A stretch of DNA of 64,000 nucleotides from an uncultured Pelagibacteraceae bacterium. Lineage in GTDB: Bacteria > Pseudomonadota > Alphaproteobacteria > Pelagibacterales > Pelagibacteraceae. A model generated the notes under the pieces. That model was not told the origin of the DNA and made no database searches. It saw only the letters and a list, made by a program, of their open reading frames with translations. The first letter of the stretch is position 1, and the number at the start of each line of letters is the position of its first letter. A program made the translations under genes and the position numbers. Shown piece after piece: positions 8,937-19,273 of this stretch. The stretch lies in the NCBI GenBank assembly GCA_902539445.1, contig CACBIY010000005.1, positions 1 through 64,000 of the forward strand, in the 5' to 3' direction.

Positions 8937-10591
8937 AAGAAGAATTATTATTTTGTCCACTAGGTGGATCTGGTGAAATTGGGATGAACATGAATCTGTT
9001 TGGTTATGGTTTACCAGGCGACCACAAATGGATCATGGTTGATATCGGTGTTACTTTTGCAGATGATACTCTTCCTGGAATAGATTTAATTTATCCAGAT
9101 CCAGGATTTATTGTTGAAAAGAAAGATAATTTATTAGGTATAGTTCTTACCCATGCCCATGAAGATCACATTGGAGCAATTGCTCATTTATGGCCAAAAC
9201 TTCAATGCAAGATATACGCAACACCGTTCACAGCTGTTTTGATAAAGGAAAAATTTAAAGAAAAACATATTGATATTACTAAAGATCTACAAATTGTTGA
9301 ATTAAATGGAAATATTTCATTAGAAAAGTTTGAGATTGAATACATCACTTTAACACATTCAATACTAGAGCCAAATGGTTTGAGAATAAAAACCCCAGCA
9401 GGTGTGATTTTACATACTGGAGACTGGAAAGTTGATCCAAATCCACTAATCGGTGATGAAATTAATTCTAAAAGGTTAAAAGAAATAGGTGATGAGGGTG
9501 TCTTAGCAATGATTTGTGACTCAACAAATGTTTTTAGTGCCGGAAGATCAGGATCAGAGTTAGATGTAAGAAAAAATTTGTTAAATATAGTTAATCGATT
9601 AAAAAAAAGAGTTGTCATTACTTCTTTTGCGTCAAACGTTGCAAGAATGGAAACAGCTTTTTACTGTGCTGAAAAATCTGGGAGACAGATATCTTTAGTT
9701 GGAAGATCAATGCACAGAATTTATAAAGCTGCAAGACAATGTGGATATTTAAAAAATACAATTGAACCTATTGATCCTAGGGATGCAAAAAATTTCTCTA
9801 GAGAAAAAATTCTCTATTTATGCACAGGTAGTCAAGGTGAACCTATGGGAGCAATGATGCGAATTGCAAATTATGTTCATCCAGATGTATTTATTGAAAA
9901 AGATGACGCTGTAATTTTTTCATCAAAAATAATTCCAGGTAATGAAAAAAAACTTTATAAGCTCCATAATCAATTAGTGAAAGATGGTATCGAGGTGATC
10001 TCTGAAGAAACTGAATTTATTCATGTATCAGGCCATCCAAATCGAGAAGATCTTAAAGATATGTATCAATGGGTCAAACCCCAATGTGTTATTCCAGTTC
10101 ATGGAGAGCACAGACATATGATAGAACATATAAATTTTGCAAAAGAAATGCAGGTTCCTCATCCTGTTCAAGTTGAAAATGGAGATATTGTAAAATTATC
10201 ACCTGGAGATAAACCAGAAGTTTATGATAAAGCACCGAGTGGTAGATTATATTTAGATGGAAATATTAGTGTTGAAGAAGATTCTCAGTCAATAAAAGAC
10301 AGAAGAAATTTGAGTAGTAATGGATATTTGGAAATAACAATTTTAATTACTCCAAAGGGAAATATCCACAATAGTCCCATAATCACTTTCAGGGGATTGC
10401 CTGTTTATGAGAAAGAGGAGTTTTTATATGGACTAGAGGATGAAATTGAAAAAACATCAAGAACATTTAAACTTGGTAATAAACAGCAAGAGCACAATTT
10501 AATAGATGCACTAAAAATTGCTTGTCGTAAATTTACTAAAGAAAAAACTGGAAAAAAACCTTTCGCTAATATTAACCTGGTTAAGATTTAA
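8933..10591 (+). CDS. rnj: Ribonuclease J
   Basis: 552-residue metallo-beta-lactamase/beta-CASP nuclease with 5'-exonuclease and endonuclease activity in RNA maturation. The zinc motif is THAHEDHIGA with His74, His76, Asp78 and His79; further ligands lie in LHTGDW. The beta-CASP domain follows (CTGSQGEPMGA, then IPVHGEHRH) with the family C-terminal domain. Length is standard for the alphaproteobacterial RNase J. It overlaps coaX by 4 bases and the next small gene by one base. Confidence 0.95.
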   Translation: MKEELLFCPLGGSGEIGMNMNLFGYGLPGDHKWIMVDIGVTFADDTLPGIDLIYPDPGFIVEKKDNLLGIVLTHAHEDHIGAIAHLWPKLQCKIYATPFTAVLIKEKFKEKHIDITKDLQIVELNGNISLEKFEIEYITLTHSILEPNGLRIKTPAGVILHTGDWKVDPNPLIGDEINSKRLKEIGDEGVLAMICDSTNVFSAGRSGSELDVRKNLLNIVNRLKKRVVITSFASNVARMETAFYCAEKSGRQISLVGRSMHRIYKAARQCGYLKNTIEPIDPRDAKNFSREKILYLCTGSQGEPMGAMMRIANYVHPDVFIEKDDAVIFSSKIIPGNEKKLYKLHNQLVKDGIEVISEETEFIHVSGHPNREDLKDMYQWVKPQCVIPVHGEHRHMIEHINFAKEMQVPHPVQVENGDIVKLSPGDKPEVYDKAPSGRLYLDGNISVEEDSQSIKDRRNLSSNGYLEITILITPKGNIHNSPIITFRGLPVYEKEEFLYGLEDEIEKTSRTFKLGNKQQEHNLIDALKIACRKFTKEKTGKKPFANINLVKI

Positions 10592-10836
10592 TGAGCCTCA
10601 CAGGATTAGCAATAATCTATATAATTATTTGGTGGATAATTTTCTTTGCAATTCTACCAATAGATGTAGAGAGAAATAAAGTGATTAAAATTGAGGGAGA
10701 AGATCCAGGTTCCCCAGAAAATCCAAAAATGTTAAAAAAATTTGTTTATTGTACTGGAATTACAACAATTTTATTTATAATCATTTATTTGCTTATGAAA
10801 TTTGAATATTTAAATTTAAGAAATATAATCACTTAG
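10591..10836 (+). CDS. DUF1467-family small membrane protein
   Basis: 81-residue protein with two hydrophobic helices (about residues 5-24 and 53-72) and a polar segment between them containing EGEDPGSPENPKMLKKF. This pattern and the position between rnj and proS match the DUF1467 family found next to proS in many alphaproteobacteria. Its function is not known to me. It starts in the RNase J stop (TAATG) and ends 1 base before proS. Confidence 0.8.
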   Translation: MSLTGLAIIYIIIWWIIFFAILPIDVERNKVIKIEGEDPGSPENPKMLKKFVYCTGITTILFIIIYLLMKFEYLNLRNIIT

Positions 10837-10837
10837 A

Positions 10838-12172
10838 ATGTATATTTCACAATCATTTATTCCAATTTTAAAAAATAATCCCTCTGAAGCCAAAATAAAA
10901 TCTCATCAATTAATGTTACGTGTAGGGATGATTAAACAATCATCAGCAGGGATTTACTCGTGGTTACCATTAGGTTTTAAAGTTATGAAAAAAATTGAGG
11001 ATATTGTTAGAGAAGAGCAAAACAAAATTGGAGCTCAAGAAATTTTAATGCCAACTATACAATCAAGTGAAATATGGAAAGAGAGTGGGCGCTACGAGGA
11101 CTATGGTGAGGAAATGCTGAGAATAAAAGATCGTCAAGATCGTGAAATGCTTTATGGCCCAACTAATGAAGAACTTGTAACAGATATATTTAGAGCTTCA
11201 GTGAAATCTTATAAATCGCTTCCACAACTTTTATATCATATTCAATGGAAATTTAGAGATGAGATTAGACCACGATTTGGAATAATGAGATGCAGAGAGT
11301 TTTATATGAAAGATGCTTACTCATTCGATATTTCTGATGAGGAAGCTATATTTTCTTATAATAAATTTTTCTTATCATATTTAAAAACTTTTAAGAGATT
11401 AGATCTTACTGCCATACCAATGGCTGCTGATACTGGACCTATAGGAGGTAACCTTTCTCATGAGTTTATTATTTTAGCTGAAACTGGTGAAAGTAAAATT
11501 TATACGGATAAGAGAATTTTTGATTTGAAAAGTGAAGGCACAAAATTAGAAAAAAAATCGTTAGAAGACCTGAGAAAAAAATATGAAGAATTTTACTCAG
11601 TTACTGATGAAAAATTTGACAAGAATGAGTTTGAAAAAAAAGTTTCAGAAACCAATCGATTGAAAACTAAAGGTATTGAGGTGGGTCATATATTTTATTT
11701 TGGTGATAAATATTCAAAACCAATGGGTGCATCAGTAGATCTTCCTGGTGGTAAAAAAGATTTTGTTAAAATGGGCTCATACGGCATAGGAGTTTCAAGA
11801 TTAGTAGGAGCAATAATAGAAGCAAAATACGATGAGAAAAATGAAATCATGAAATGGCCAATATCTGTTGCACCATATGATATTGGAATAATAACGATGA
11901 TAAATAAAAATGATAATTCAGCATTAGAAAAAGCAAATAAGTTTAATTCTGAATTAGAAAAAAACAATATTGACGCAATAATTGACGATACTGATGAAAA
12001 TTTTTCATCAAAAATAAAAAAGATGAATTTAATAGGTGCTCCATATCAAATAATAATAGGTAAACAAACTGAGGGTGACTTAATAGAATTTAAAGAAGTT
12101 GGAAAAGAAATAAAAAAATTAAAAATAGCTGAAATAATAGAAATAATCAAAAAACAAAAAGAAAAAAATTGA
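10838..12172 (+). CDS. proS: Prolyl-tRNA synthetase (short alphaproteobacterial type)
   Basis: 444-residue class II aminoacyl-tRNA synthetase. Motif 2-like IQWKFRDEIRPRFGIMRCREF and motif 3-like GSYGIGVSRLVGAI are clear, followed by the HGTP anticodon-binding domain (about residues 350-440). The long INS editing domain of the E. coli enzyme (572 residues) is absent; this short form is typical of alphaproteobacteria. The stop TGA overlaps the TTG start of the next gene. Confidence 0.96.
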   Translation: MYISQSFIPILKNNPSEAKIKSHQLMLRVGMIKQSSAGIYSWLPLGFKVMKKIEDIVREEQNKIGAQEILMPTIQSSEIWKESGRYEDYGEEMLRIKDRQDREMLYGPTNEELVTDIFRASVKSYKSLPQLLYHIQWKFRDEIRPRFGIMRCREFYMKDAYSFDISDEEAIFSYNKFFLSYLKTFKRLDLTAIPMAADTGPIGGNLSHEFIILAETGESKIYTDKRIFDLKSEGTKLEKKSLEDLRKKYEEFYSVTDEKFDKNEFEKKVSETNRLKTKGIEVGHIFYFGDKYSKPMGASVDLPGGKKDFVKMGSYGIGVSRLVGAIIEAKYDEKNEIMKWPISVAPYDIGIITMINKNDNSALEKANKFNSELEKNNIDAIIDDTDENFSSKIKKMNLIGAPYQIIIGKQTEGDLIEFKEVGKEIKKLKIAEIIEIIKKQKEKN

Positions 12173-13401
12173 TTTCTACTTTAGAAAAAGAAATTACCTT
12201 CAGGTTTTTGAAAGCTAGAAAAAAAGATGGCTTTCTAAATGTAATTTCAATTTTTTCATTTATAGGTATCAGTCTTGGTGTAGCTGTTTTAATAATTGTT
12301 ATGTCAGTCATGAATGGTTTCCGGACAGAACTAATAAATAAGATAGTTGGTTTTAATGCTCATATAACTGTCAAACCATATGAAAATGTAATCGAAATTG
12401 AAAAGTTAAATCTTAACAATTTAAAACTTATTTCTGATGAATTGATTTTAAGCAATTCAGGTGAGGCCATAATGATTAAAAGCGACACCTCCAAAGGAAT
12501 AGTATTGCGAGGTTATAAAAATAATGATTTCTCGAAACTTGAATTAGTAAAGAATAGAAATTTTTTAGGCAATAGAAATAACTTAAGTAAAAATTTTATT
12601 TCAATTGGAAAAGAGCTCAGTTTTACTCTAAATCTTGATATAGGGGATGATATTACAATCATGTCTTCAAGTGGAATTGAGACGATAATAGGTAATATAC
12701 CAAAACAAAAAACTTTTACAGTTGTATCAATTTTTGAAAGTGGACTTGTTGATTTCGATAACAATATAGCTTTTATAAATTTATCAACTCTAGAGGAGTT
12801 CTTTAATCTAAATAAGGATGATAGAAATTTAGAAATTTATCTTAAAAATCCTCAAAAAATTGAAGACCAAAAAGAAATAGTACAGAAAATTTTTAAAAAT
12901 GAATTTGTGTATTCTTGGTCAGATATGAATAGTGCTCTTTTTTCAGCTCTTAAAGTTGAGAGAAATGTAATGTTTATAATATTGTCTTTAATTATTATTG
13001 TAGCCGCTTTTAACATAATTTCTGGTTTAACTATATTGGTTAAAAACAAAACAAAAGATATTGCGATATTAAAATCAATTGGTGTACTTAACAAATCAAT
13101 TGTAAAAATTTTTTTTCTTGTTGGAGTAATAATAGGAACATCTGCAACAATTTTTGGAATTATTCTTGGTGTAACTTTTTCAATATATGTTGAAAATTTA
13201 AGACAATTTTTAAGCACTTTGTTCAACATAAGTTTGTTTCCAGAAGAAATATATTTTTTAAGTACGATGCCCTCGGAGATTAACCCGCCATCAATTTTAT
13301 TAATCTCGCTATCCTCAATAATTATTACAATTATTGTTTCAATTTTCCCTGCTTTAAAAGCAGCAAAACTAGATCCTGTTAAAGCATTAAAATATGAATA
13401 A
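12169..13401 (+). CDS. lolC: Lipoprotein-releasing ABC transporter permease LolC/LolE
   Basis: 410-residue FtsX-family permease of the inner-membrane complex that extracts lipoproteins for LolA. One membrane helix near residues 25-45 precedes a periplasmic MacB-like domain (about 50-260), followed by three helices at the C-terminus (about 265-300, 315-345, 370-400), with the family end AAKLDPVKALKYE. The start is TTG at 12169, overlapping the proS stop (TTGA); no better ATG exists upstream. It overlaps lolD by 8 bases. Only one permease is present, consistent with a LolC/E homodimer-type (LolF) arrangement. Confidence 0.92.
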   Translation: MISTLEKEITFRFLKARKKDGFLNVISIFSFIGISLGVAVLIIVMSVMNGFRTELINKIVGFNAHITVKPYENVIEIEKLNLNNLKLISDELILSNSGEAIMIKSDTSKGIVLRGYKNNDFSKLELVKNRNFLGNRNNLSKNFISIGKELSFTLNLDIGDDITIMSSSGIETIIGNIPKQKTFTVVSIFESGLVDFDNNIAFINLSTLEEFFNLNKDDRNLEIYLKNPQKIEDQKEIVQKIFKNEFVYSWSDMNSALFSALKVERNVMFIILSLIIIVAAFNIISGLTILVKNKTKDIAILKSIGVLNKSIVKIFFLVGVIIGTSATIFGIILGVTFSIYVENLRQFLSTLFNISLFPEEIYFLSTMPSEINPPSILLISLSSIIITIIVSIFPALKAAKLDPVKALKYE

Positions 13402-14077
13402 TTTTATTAAACTTTCAAATATTTCTAAGTCTTTTACTCACCAAAAAAATTTAAGAGTTTTAAAAAAATTAACTTTTAATTTTAAACTTGGAAAAATTTA
13501 TTCTTTAATGGGACCTTCTGGTTCTGGAAAATCAACATTACTAAACTTGTTGTCATTAATCGATAGACCATCAAGTGGTATAATGAAATATGGAAATAAA
13601 CAAATAGATTATAAAAATTCTAACTATAATGATGTTTTAAGAGCTAATAAAATTGGAATTATATATCAACAAGATAATTTACTTCCAGATTTCACAGCTT
13701 TAGAAAATGTATATTTGGCCAATCTTGCAATTGAAAAAAATAAAGAAATTTCAGAAATAAAATCAAAAAAGTTATTAAAAAAAGTTGGTTTATCGAATCG
13801 AATTTACCATTATCCTGCAGAACTTTCTGGAGGTGAAAAACAAAGAGTATCAATAGCTAGAGCTTTAATTAATGACCCCCAAGTTATCTTAGCTGATGAA
13901 CCAACTGGAAGTTTAGATCAAGAAACTGCAAAGATTATTTTTGATCTTTTAAAAAAACAAATAAATGTAAACCGACTGATTATTTTTGCAACTCATAATA
14001 GATTTTTTGCTAAAAAGGCAGATTGCATGTTGGAAATAGTTAATGGTAATATAAAAACCATTAATGCAAGAGTCTAA
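13394..14077 (+). CDS. lolD: Lipoprotein-releasing ABC transporter ATPase
   Basis: 227-residue ABC ATPase. Walker A is GPSGSGKST (residues 40-48), the signature is LSGGEKQRVSIARAL, and Walker B is VILADEPTGSLD; the helical region has the family's YQQDNLLPDFTALENV block. It energises lipoprotein release together with the adjacent permease. It overlaps both neighbours (8 bases with the permease, 14 with dnaE), so expression of the three is probably coupled. Confidence 0.95.
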   Translation: MNNFIKLSNISKSFTHQKNLRVLKKLTFNFKLGKIYSLMGPSGSGKSTLLNLLSLIDRPSSGIMKYGNKQIDYKNSNYNDVLRANKIGIIYQQDNLLPDFTALENVYLANLAIEKNKEISEIKSKKLLKKVGLSNRIYHYPAELSGGEKQRVSIARALINDPQVILADEPTGSLDQETAKIIFDLLKKQINVNRLIIFATHNRFFAKKADCMLEIVNGNIKTINARV

Positions 14078-17000
14078 TTCTCAAAATTTCAATCATCTAA
14101 AAATACATTCTCAATTTTCTATTTGTGAAGGAGCTATCAAGCTAGATGATTTAAAAGATATTTCTAAAGATAATAAACTAAAAGCAATAGGTCTGTGTGA
14201 TACCTCCAATCTATGTGGCGCCTTAGAGTTTGCTGAAAAATTATCTAAATCTGGATCTCAACCAATAATTGGAACTCAAATTAATTTTAAATTAGGTGAT
14301 ACAACAGGTCTTATACCTTTATTCGCATTGAATGAAGATGGATATAAAACAATAATAAAGTTATCTTCATTGTCTTTTTTAAAAAATGATGAGCTCTCTG
14401 AACCTCATCTAGATTTTAATGAGCTACTAAATAAAAATGAAGGAGTAGCAATATTTTCTGGAACAGTTAATGGTTTTTTTGGAAAATTATTTAACAAAGG
14501 TAAATTTACTGAAATTCAAGAAATTTTTTTAAAATTAAAAAATTGTTATGGTGATAGATTTTATATTGAAATTCAGCGTCATGGTGATTTAAATGAAAAA
14601 GAGTTTGAAAAATTTAATTTAACAAGTTCAAAAACATTAGATATTCCTCTAATTGCTACTAATGAAGTATTTTATATAGATAAAGATATGCATGAGGCAC
14701 ACGATGCATTGATATGTATAAAAAATAAAACTTATGTAAACGAAAAAAACAGAGTTAAATTTAGCGATCAGCATTATCTTAAAACTAATTCAGAAATGGT
14801 TGATTTATTTGCTGACTTACCTGAGGCATTAGAAAATAATTATAACTTTCCATTTCGATGTAATTTTAGACCTTTATCATCCAAACCTATACTACCTAAT
14901 ATCAGTTCTGATAAAGGTATCAGTGCAGACGAAACTTTAAAGAAAAACTCATTAGATGGCCTTAATGAAAAATTTATAAAAATATTTAACTTAGACAATA
15001 AAGATTTTGCATCTAACAAGAATTATTTAAAATATAAAGATAGATTAGATCATGAGTTAGAAATCATAATTAAAATGAATTATGCAAGTTATTTTTTGAT
15101 TGTATCTGACTATATTAAATGGGCAAAAGAAAATGATATACCAGTTGGACCTGGCAGAGGATCTGGGGCTGGTTCTCTTGTCGCTTGGTGTCTTTCAATA
15201 ACTGATGTTGATCCAATAAAATTTAACCTAATTTTTGAGAGATTTTTAAATCCAGATAGAATTTCAATGCCTGACTTTGATATAGATTTTTGCGAGGAAA
15301 AAAGAGATTTAGTTTTTAAATATTTAACAAAAAAATATGAAAATAGTGTAGCTCATATAATCACATTCGGAAAATTAAAGGCCAGAATGGTTATAAGAGA
15401 TGTTGGACGTGTTTTAGGATTAGCTTATGGTTTTGTTGACAGTATATCAAAAATGATTCCATTCGATCCATCAAGACCGCAAAATCTTACAGAATGTATT
15501 GCTGGAGAACCAAGACTTCAAAAACTGATAAATGAAGATAGTAGAGTAAAAAAACTTACAGATCTTTCATTAAAATTAGAAGGACTAAATAGAAATGTTG
15601 CAACTCATGCTGCAGGTGTAGTTATAGCAGACAAAGAGTTAACTGAGATGGTACCATTATATAAAGACGCAACATCTGACTTATTATTACCCTCAACACA
15701 ATTTGACATGTATTCAGCTGAAAATGCAGGATTAATCAAGTTTGATTTTTTGGGATTAAAAACTTTAACAGTTATAAATAACACTCAAAAACTAATAAGA
15801 AAAAAAGATAAAATATTTAATATTGAAAACATAAATTTTGAAGATCAAAAAGTTTTTGATCTATTGTCTTCTGGCAAAACTGTTGGTTTATTTCAAATTG
15901 AAAGTGCTGGAATGCGTGAAGCATTGATGCAAATGAAACCAAATCACATAGAAGACATTATTGCACTAGTAGCACTTTATAGACCAGGTCCAATGAGTAA
16001 CATACCAATCTATAATGATTGCAAACATGGAATAAAGACACCTGATTATTTACATCCTTTACTTGAAGATATTTTACGGCCTACCTATGGAGTAATAATT
16101 TACCAAGAACAAGTAATGCAAATTGCACAAAAATTATCTGGTTTTACTGCTGGCCAAGCAGATATTCTAAGAAGAGCAATGGGCAAAAAGAAAAGAGCAG
16201 AATTAGAAAAACAAAAACAAAGTTTCATTTCTGGTGCCGTAAATAATGGTATTAGCAAAGATGTTGCTGCAGGAATATTTTTGAAAATAGAGCCTTTTGC
16301 AGAATATGGTTTTAATAAAAGCCATGCAGCTGCATATGCAATTATTTCTTTTCAAACGGCATATCTAAAAACATATTACCCAAAAGAATTTATTGCTGCA
16401 TCAATGACAATGGATATTTCTAATCAAAATAAGTTAAGTGAATTTTATGAGGAATTAAAAAGATTAAATATAAAGATAGTAAGACCAGATATTAATGAAT
16501 GTTATGCTGATTTTAGAACAGATGGAGAAAAATTCTTTTATGCATTGGGTGCCATTAAAGCTGTTGGATATGAAGCAGTCTCAAATATTGTTGAGGAAAG
16601 ATTGAAAAATGGAAAATTTAGCTCAATAAATGATTTTTTAAATAGAGTAAATCCAAAAGATATAAACAAGCTACAATTAGAAGGTTTAGTTAAAGCAGGT
16701 GCTTTTGATAACATAAATTTGAATAGACATTCGTTATTCAATTCAATACCAAACTTTATTACAAAATCTAAAAATATTTATGAAAATAAATCTGCTAATC
16801 AGATTGATTTATTTGGTGAAAATAATACCCCAGATAGTGAAGTAATAATGAAAATTGATGACTGGAAGTTTGAAGAAAGATTGTCCAAAGAATTTGAGTC
16901 AGTTGGCTTCTTCATATCTGATCATCCCTTAAATCAATTTAAAGAGATATTTGCAGACTATAATATAAAAGATTACTTAAGTTTTAATAGTGACAATAAA

Positions 17001-17480
17001 ATAATTAATTCAAATATCGCTGCAACTTTATTAAAAATACAAGAAAGAAAAACTGCCAAAGGAAATTCTTATGCTGTTTTGAAATTAACTGATCTAACTA
17101 GCGTTTTTGAATTGTTTATATTTTCTGAGGTTTTAGAAAAAAATCGTGATATATTAAAAGAAGGATCATCATTAATATTAACTTTGGCTAAATCTGCTTC
17201 AGACGAAGAAAATCGTTTTAAGAGAATAAATGTTCAGAAAATAGCCTCACTTTCAGAGTTGATAAATAAACCAATTGAAGAGGTACTTTTTAACTTAAAA
17301 TCTTTAGAGGAATTGAACGAAATCTCAAAAATTATCCCTAATGATGGAAATACAGTTGTTAAAATTAAGTTACGAGATCAAAATAATGAATTGGATTTTA
17401 CACTTAAGAATAAGAGAAATGTGGACAGAAAAATGTTGAATATAATTAGAAATAAAGAGATTTCTGCGATTATTCGATAA
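14064..17480 (+). CDS. dnaE: DNA polymerase III alpha subunit
   Basis: 1138-residue replicative polymerase. The N-terminal PHP domain begins LKIHSQFSICEGAI; the C-family palm includes PVGPGRGSGAGSLVAW and the catalytic PDFDIDF with Asp404 and Asp406; the finger and tandem HhH regions follow (YGFNKSHAAAYA, VKAGAFD), and an OB-fold begins around residue 980. The length is close to the usual 1150-1160. It is the last gene before an intergenic region carrying the rpsB promoter. No proofreading domain is present, as expected when DnaQ is separate. Confidence 0.97.
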   Translation: MQESNSQNFNHLKIHSQFSICEGAIKLDDLKDISKDNKLKAIGLCDTSNLCGALEFAEKLSKSGSQPIIGTQINFKLGDTTGLIPLFALNEDGYKTIIKLSSLSFLKNDELSEPHLDFNELLNKNEGVAIFSGTVNGFFGKLFNKGKFTEIQEIFLKLKNCYGDRFYIEIQRHGDLNEKEFEKFNLTSSKTLDIPLIATNEVFYIDKDMHEAHDALICIKNKTYVNEKNRVKFSDQHYLKTNSEMVDLFADLPEALENNYNFPFRCNFRPLSSKPILPNISSDKGISADETLKKNSLDGLNEKFIKIFNLDNKDFASNKNYLKYKDRLDHELEIIIKMNYASYFLIVSDYIKWAKENDIPVGPGRGSGAGSLVAWCLSITDVDPIKFNLIFERFLNPDRISMPDFDIDFCEEKRDLVFKYLTKKYENSVAHIITFGKLKARMVIRDVGRVLGLAYGFVDSISKMIPFDPSRPQNLTECIAGEPRLQKLINEDSRVKKLTDLSLKLEGLNRNVATHAAGVVIADKELTEMVPLYKDATSDLLLPSTQFDMYSAENAGLIKFDFLGLKTLTVINNTQKLIRKKDKIFNIENINFEDQKVFDLLSSGKTVGLFQIESAGMREALMQMKPNHIEDIIALVALYRPGPMSNIPIYNDCKHGIKTPDYLHPLLEDILRPTYGVIIYQEQVMQIAQKLSGFTAGQADILRRAMGKKKRAELEKQKQSFISGAVNNGISKDVAAGIFLKIEPFAEYGFNKSHAAAYAIISFQTAYLKTYYPKEFIAASMTMDISNQNKLSEFYEELKRLNIKIVRPDINECYADFRTDGEKFFYALGAIKAVGYEAVSNIVEERLKNGKFSSINDFLNRVNPKDINKLQLEGLVKAGAFDNINLNRHSLFNSIPNFITKSKNIYENKSANQIDLFGENNTPDSEVIMKIDDWKFEERLSKEFESVGFFISDHPLNQFKEIFADYNIKDYLSFNSDNKIINSNIAATLLKIQERKTAKGNSYAVLKLTDLTSVFELFIFSEVLEKNRDILKEGSSLILTLAKSASDEENRFKRINVQKIASLSELINKPIEEVLFNLKSLEELNEISKIIPNDGNTVVKIKLRDQNNELDFTLKNKRNVDRKMLNIIRNKEISAIIR

Positions 17481-17488
17481 TTTTAAGC

Positions 17489-17517
17489 TTGTTTATTAAA
17501 AAAAATCTTTGTAAATA
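17489..17517 (+). promoter_or_regulatory. Putative sigma70 promoter of the rpsB operon
   Basis: TTGTTT at 17489-17494 and TAAATA at 17512-17517 are separated by 17 bases. This would start transcription near 17524 and give a leader of about 87 bases before rpsB. The motif match is moderate and AT-rich DNA yields chance hits, but this is the only long gap between dnaE and rpsB. Confidence 0.45.
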
Positions 17518-17539
17518 GTCACTAAAATTAACAAAAACG

Positions 17540-17605
17540 CACACAGTTTTTGGTTTTATACCTCCGGTCCTTAATTGGAAACTACTGTGGTGGCTTAACC
17601 GGGAA
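17540..17605 (+). promoter_or_regulatory. Structured rpsB (S2) mRNA leader with pseudoknot
   Basis: CACAGT at 17542-17547 can pair with ACTGTG at 17584-17589, and CCGGT inside that loop (17564-17568) can pair with ACCGG at 17598-17602, just beyond the stem. Together they form an H-type pseudoknot, with one extra U-G pair. The second helix overlaps the Shine-Dalgarno-like GGGAA at 17601-17605, 5 bases before the ATG. G/C-rich pairing in such AT-rich DNA is unlikely by chance. It fits an autoregulatory leader bound by ribosomal protein S2, a class known upstream of rpsB in proteobacteria and reported for Pelagibacter as I recall. Confidence 0.7.
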
Positions 17606-17610
17606 TAAAT

Positions 17611-18420
17611 ATGAAAATACCTAACGTTACAATCCAACAATTATTAGAAGCTGGTGTTCATTTAGGACACAAAACACTTAGATGGAATCCAAAAATGAAA
17701 AAATATATTTTTGGAAAAAGAGACTCAATCCATATTATTGATTTAACTCAAACTTTGGAACTTACAAAAGTTGCGCTAGAAAAAATTCACGATGTTATAT
17801 CTAATAATGGAAAAATATTATTTGTCTCAACAAAAAAACAAGCATCAGAGGCCATAGCTGAAGTTGCTAAAGAGACTGATCAATATTTTGTAAATTATAG
17901 ATGGTTAGGAGGAATGCTAACTAACTGGGGAACTATTTCAAATTCAATAAAAAAGCTAAAACAATTAGAATTAAATTTACTGTCAGAAAATAGAGGTTTT
18001 ACAAAAAAAGAACTTCTTAAAATGAGTGTTAAAAAAGATAAACTCCAAAGATCATTAGGTGGCATATCTGAGATGAAAAAAGTTCCAGACTTAGTATTTA
18101 TAATAGATACAAATTACGAGTCTCTAGCAATTCAAGAGTCAGTTAAATTGGGAATTCCTATTGTTGCAATACTAGACAGTAATTCAAATCCTGATGGTAT
18201 TGATTATCCAATCCCAGGAAATGATGATGCTAGAAGAGCGATAGATTTATATTGTAATTTAATCAAAGAAACAATTGTTTCTGCAAAAAGTTCAATTCCT
18301 GAGGTTGAAAAAAAAGAGAGTGTAAAGAAAGAGACTAAATCATCTAAGACTATACAAGAAAAAGATAGAGAAAAATTAGAGGAAAAATTTAGTGAAAAAA
18401 AGAAAAAAACGATAAATTAA
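17611..18420 (+). CDS. rpsB: 30S ribosomal protein S2
   Basis: 269-residue small-subunit protein with the canonical start ([25 protein letters not shown] across residues 11 to 35) and the strongly conserved [10 protein letters not shown] and [30 protein letters not shown] blocks (the latter around residues 192-221). After about residue 230 there is a Lys/Glu/Ser-rich tail of about 40 residues that is probably disordered, a common alphaproteobacterial extension. The gene heads the rpsB-tsf-frr operon and follows a structured leader. tsf starts 1 base after its stop. Confidence 0.98.
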   Translation: MKIPNVTIQQLLEAGVHLGHKTLRWNPKMKKYIFGKRDSIHIIDLTQTLELTKVALEKIHDVISNNGKILFVSTKKQASEAIAEVAKETDQYFVNYRWLGGMLTNWGTISNSIKKLKQLELNLLSENRGFTKKELLKMSVKKDKLQRSLGGISEMKKVPDLVFIIDTNYESLAIQESVKLGIPIVAILDSNSNPDGIDYPIPGNDDARRAIDLYCNLIKETIVSAKSSIPEVEKKESVKKETKSSKTIQEKDREKLEEKFSEKKKKTIN

Positions 18421-18421
18421 T

Positions 18422-19273
18422 ATGAGTGATGTTGAAAAAGTAAAGAAATTAAGAGTTGCCACAGGAGCTGGTTTTAAAGACTGCAATTTAGCAATTAAAG
18501 AGGCTAATGGCGATTTAGATAAGGCAGTAGAAATTTTAAGAGTAAAAGGAATTTCCAAGGCATCAAAAAAAATGTCAAGAGAAGCAAAAGAGGGTGTAGT
18601 AGCCATTAGTGGTGATGAAAAAAAAACTTCAATTATAGAAGTAAATTGTGAGACAGATTTTGTTGCAAAAAATGATGATTTTATAAATTTTGTTAAAGAG
18701 TTAAGTGAATTGAATAATCAAAATGACTCTAATCTTGATAATCTAAAAAAATCCAAAATGAAAAATGGTTCCTCAGTTGAGGATAATTTGGTTGCGTTGA
18801 TTGCTAAAATTGGAGAAAAAATAACAATTGGACAAACAAAAACTATCTCAAACTCATCCTCAACTAATTATCAATATCTACACACAGTGGTTAAGGATAA
18901 TTTAGCGAAATTAGCTGTAATTGTCTCATTGGAAACAAAAGAAAATTCTGAAACTGTAAAAACATTTGGTAAACAACTATCAATGCATATTGCAGCATCA
19001 AATCCTTTAGCTTTAGATTCAACTTTAATTGACAAATCAATTATTGATAAAGAGCAAGAACTGATAACCGAAGAGCTAAAGAATTCAGGTAAACCTGAAG
19101 ATATTGCAAAAAAAATTAGTCTTGGAAAAATGAATAAATTTAAAGAGGAAAACGCACTGATGACCCAGGCTTGGGTCATGGAACCTAAAAAGAAAGTTCA
19201 AGACGTTTTGAAAGAACTTGCTGTAAATGATTTAAAGATTAAGGAATTTAGCAGAATAAAAATAGGCGAATAA
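18422..19273 (+). CDS. tsf: Translation elongation factor Ts
   Basis: 283-residue guanine-nucleotide exchange factor for EF-Tu. The N-terminal UBA-like domain contains the family signature [22 protein letters not shown] (residues 9-30), followed by [14 protein letters not shown] and the two-part dimerisation region. The C-terminus includes [17 protein letters not shown]. Length is normal. Its stop is followed immediately by frr, whereas in most bacteria pyrH (UMP kinase) stands between tsf and frr. Confidence 0.97.
   Translation: MSDVEKVKKLRVATGAGFKDCNLAIKEANGDLDKAVEILRVKGISKASKKMSREAKEGVVAISGDEKKTSIIEVNCETDFVAKNDDFINFVKELSELNNQNDSNLDNLKKSKMKNGSSVEDNLVALIAKIGEKITIGQTKTISNSSSTNYQYLHTVVKDNLAKLAVIVSLETKENSETVKTFGKQLSMHIAASNPLALDSTLIDKSIIDKEQELITEELKNSGKPEDIAKKISLGKMNKFKEENALMTQAWVMEPKKKVQDVLKELAVNDLKIKEFSRIKIGE

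Noticed and set aside
9202-9618. 138-codon antisense open frame inside RNase J
   Set aside because: It has no recognisable domain and mirrors the codon structure of the conserved gene on the other strand.
12852-13229. 125-codon antisense open frame inside lolC
   Set aside because: Hydrophobic content is the reverse complement of membrane helices on the coding strand; no start context or homology.
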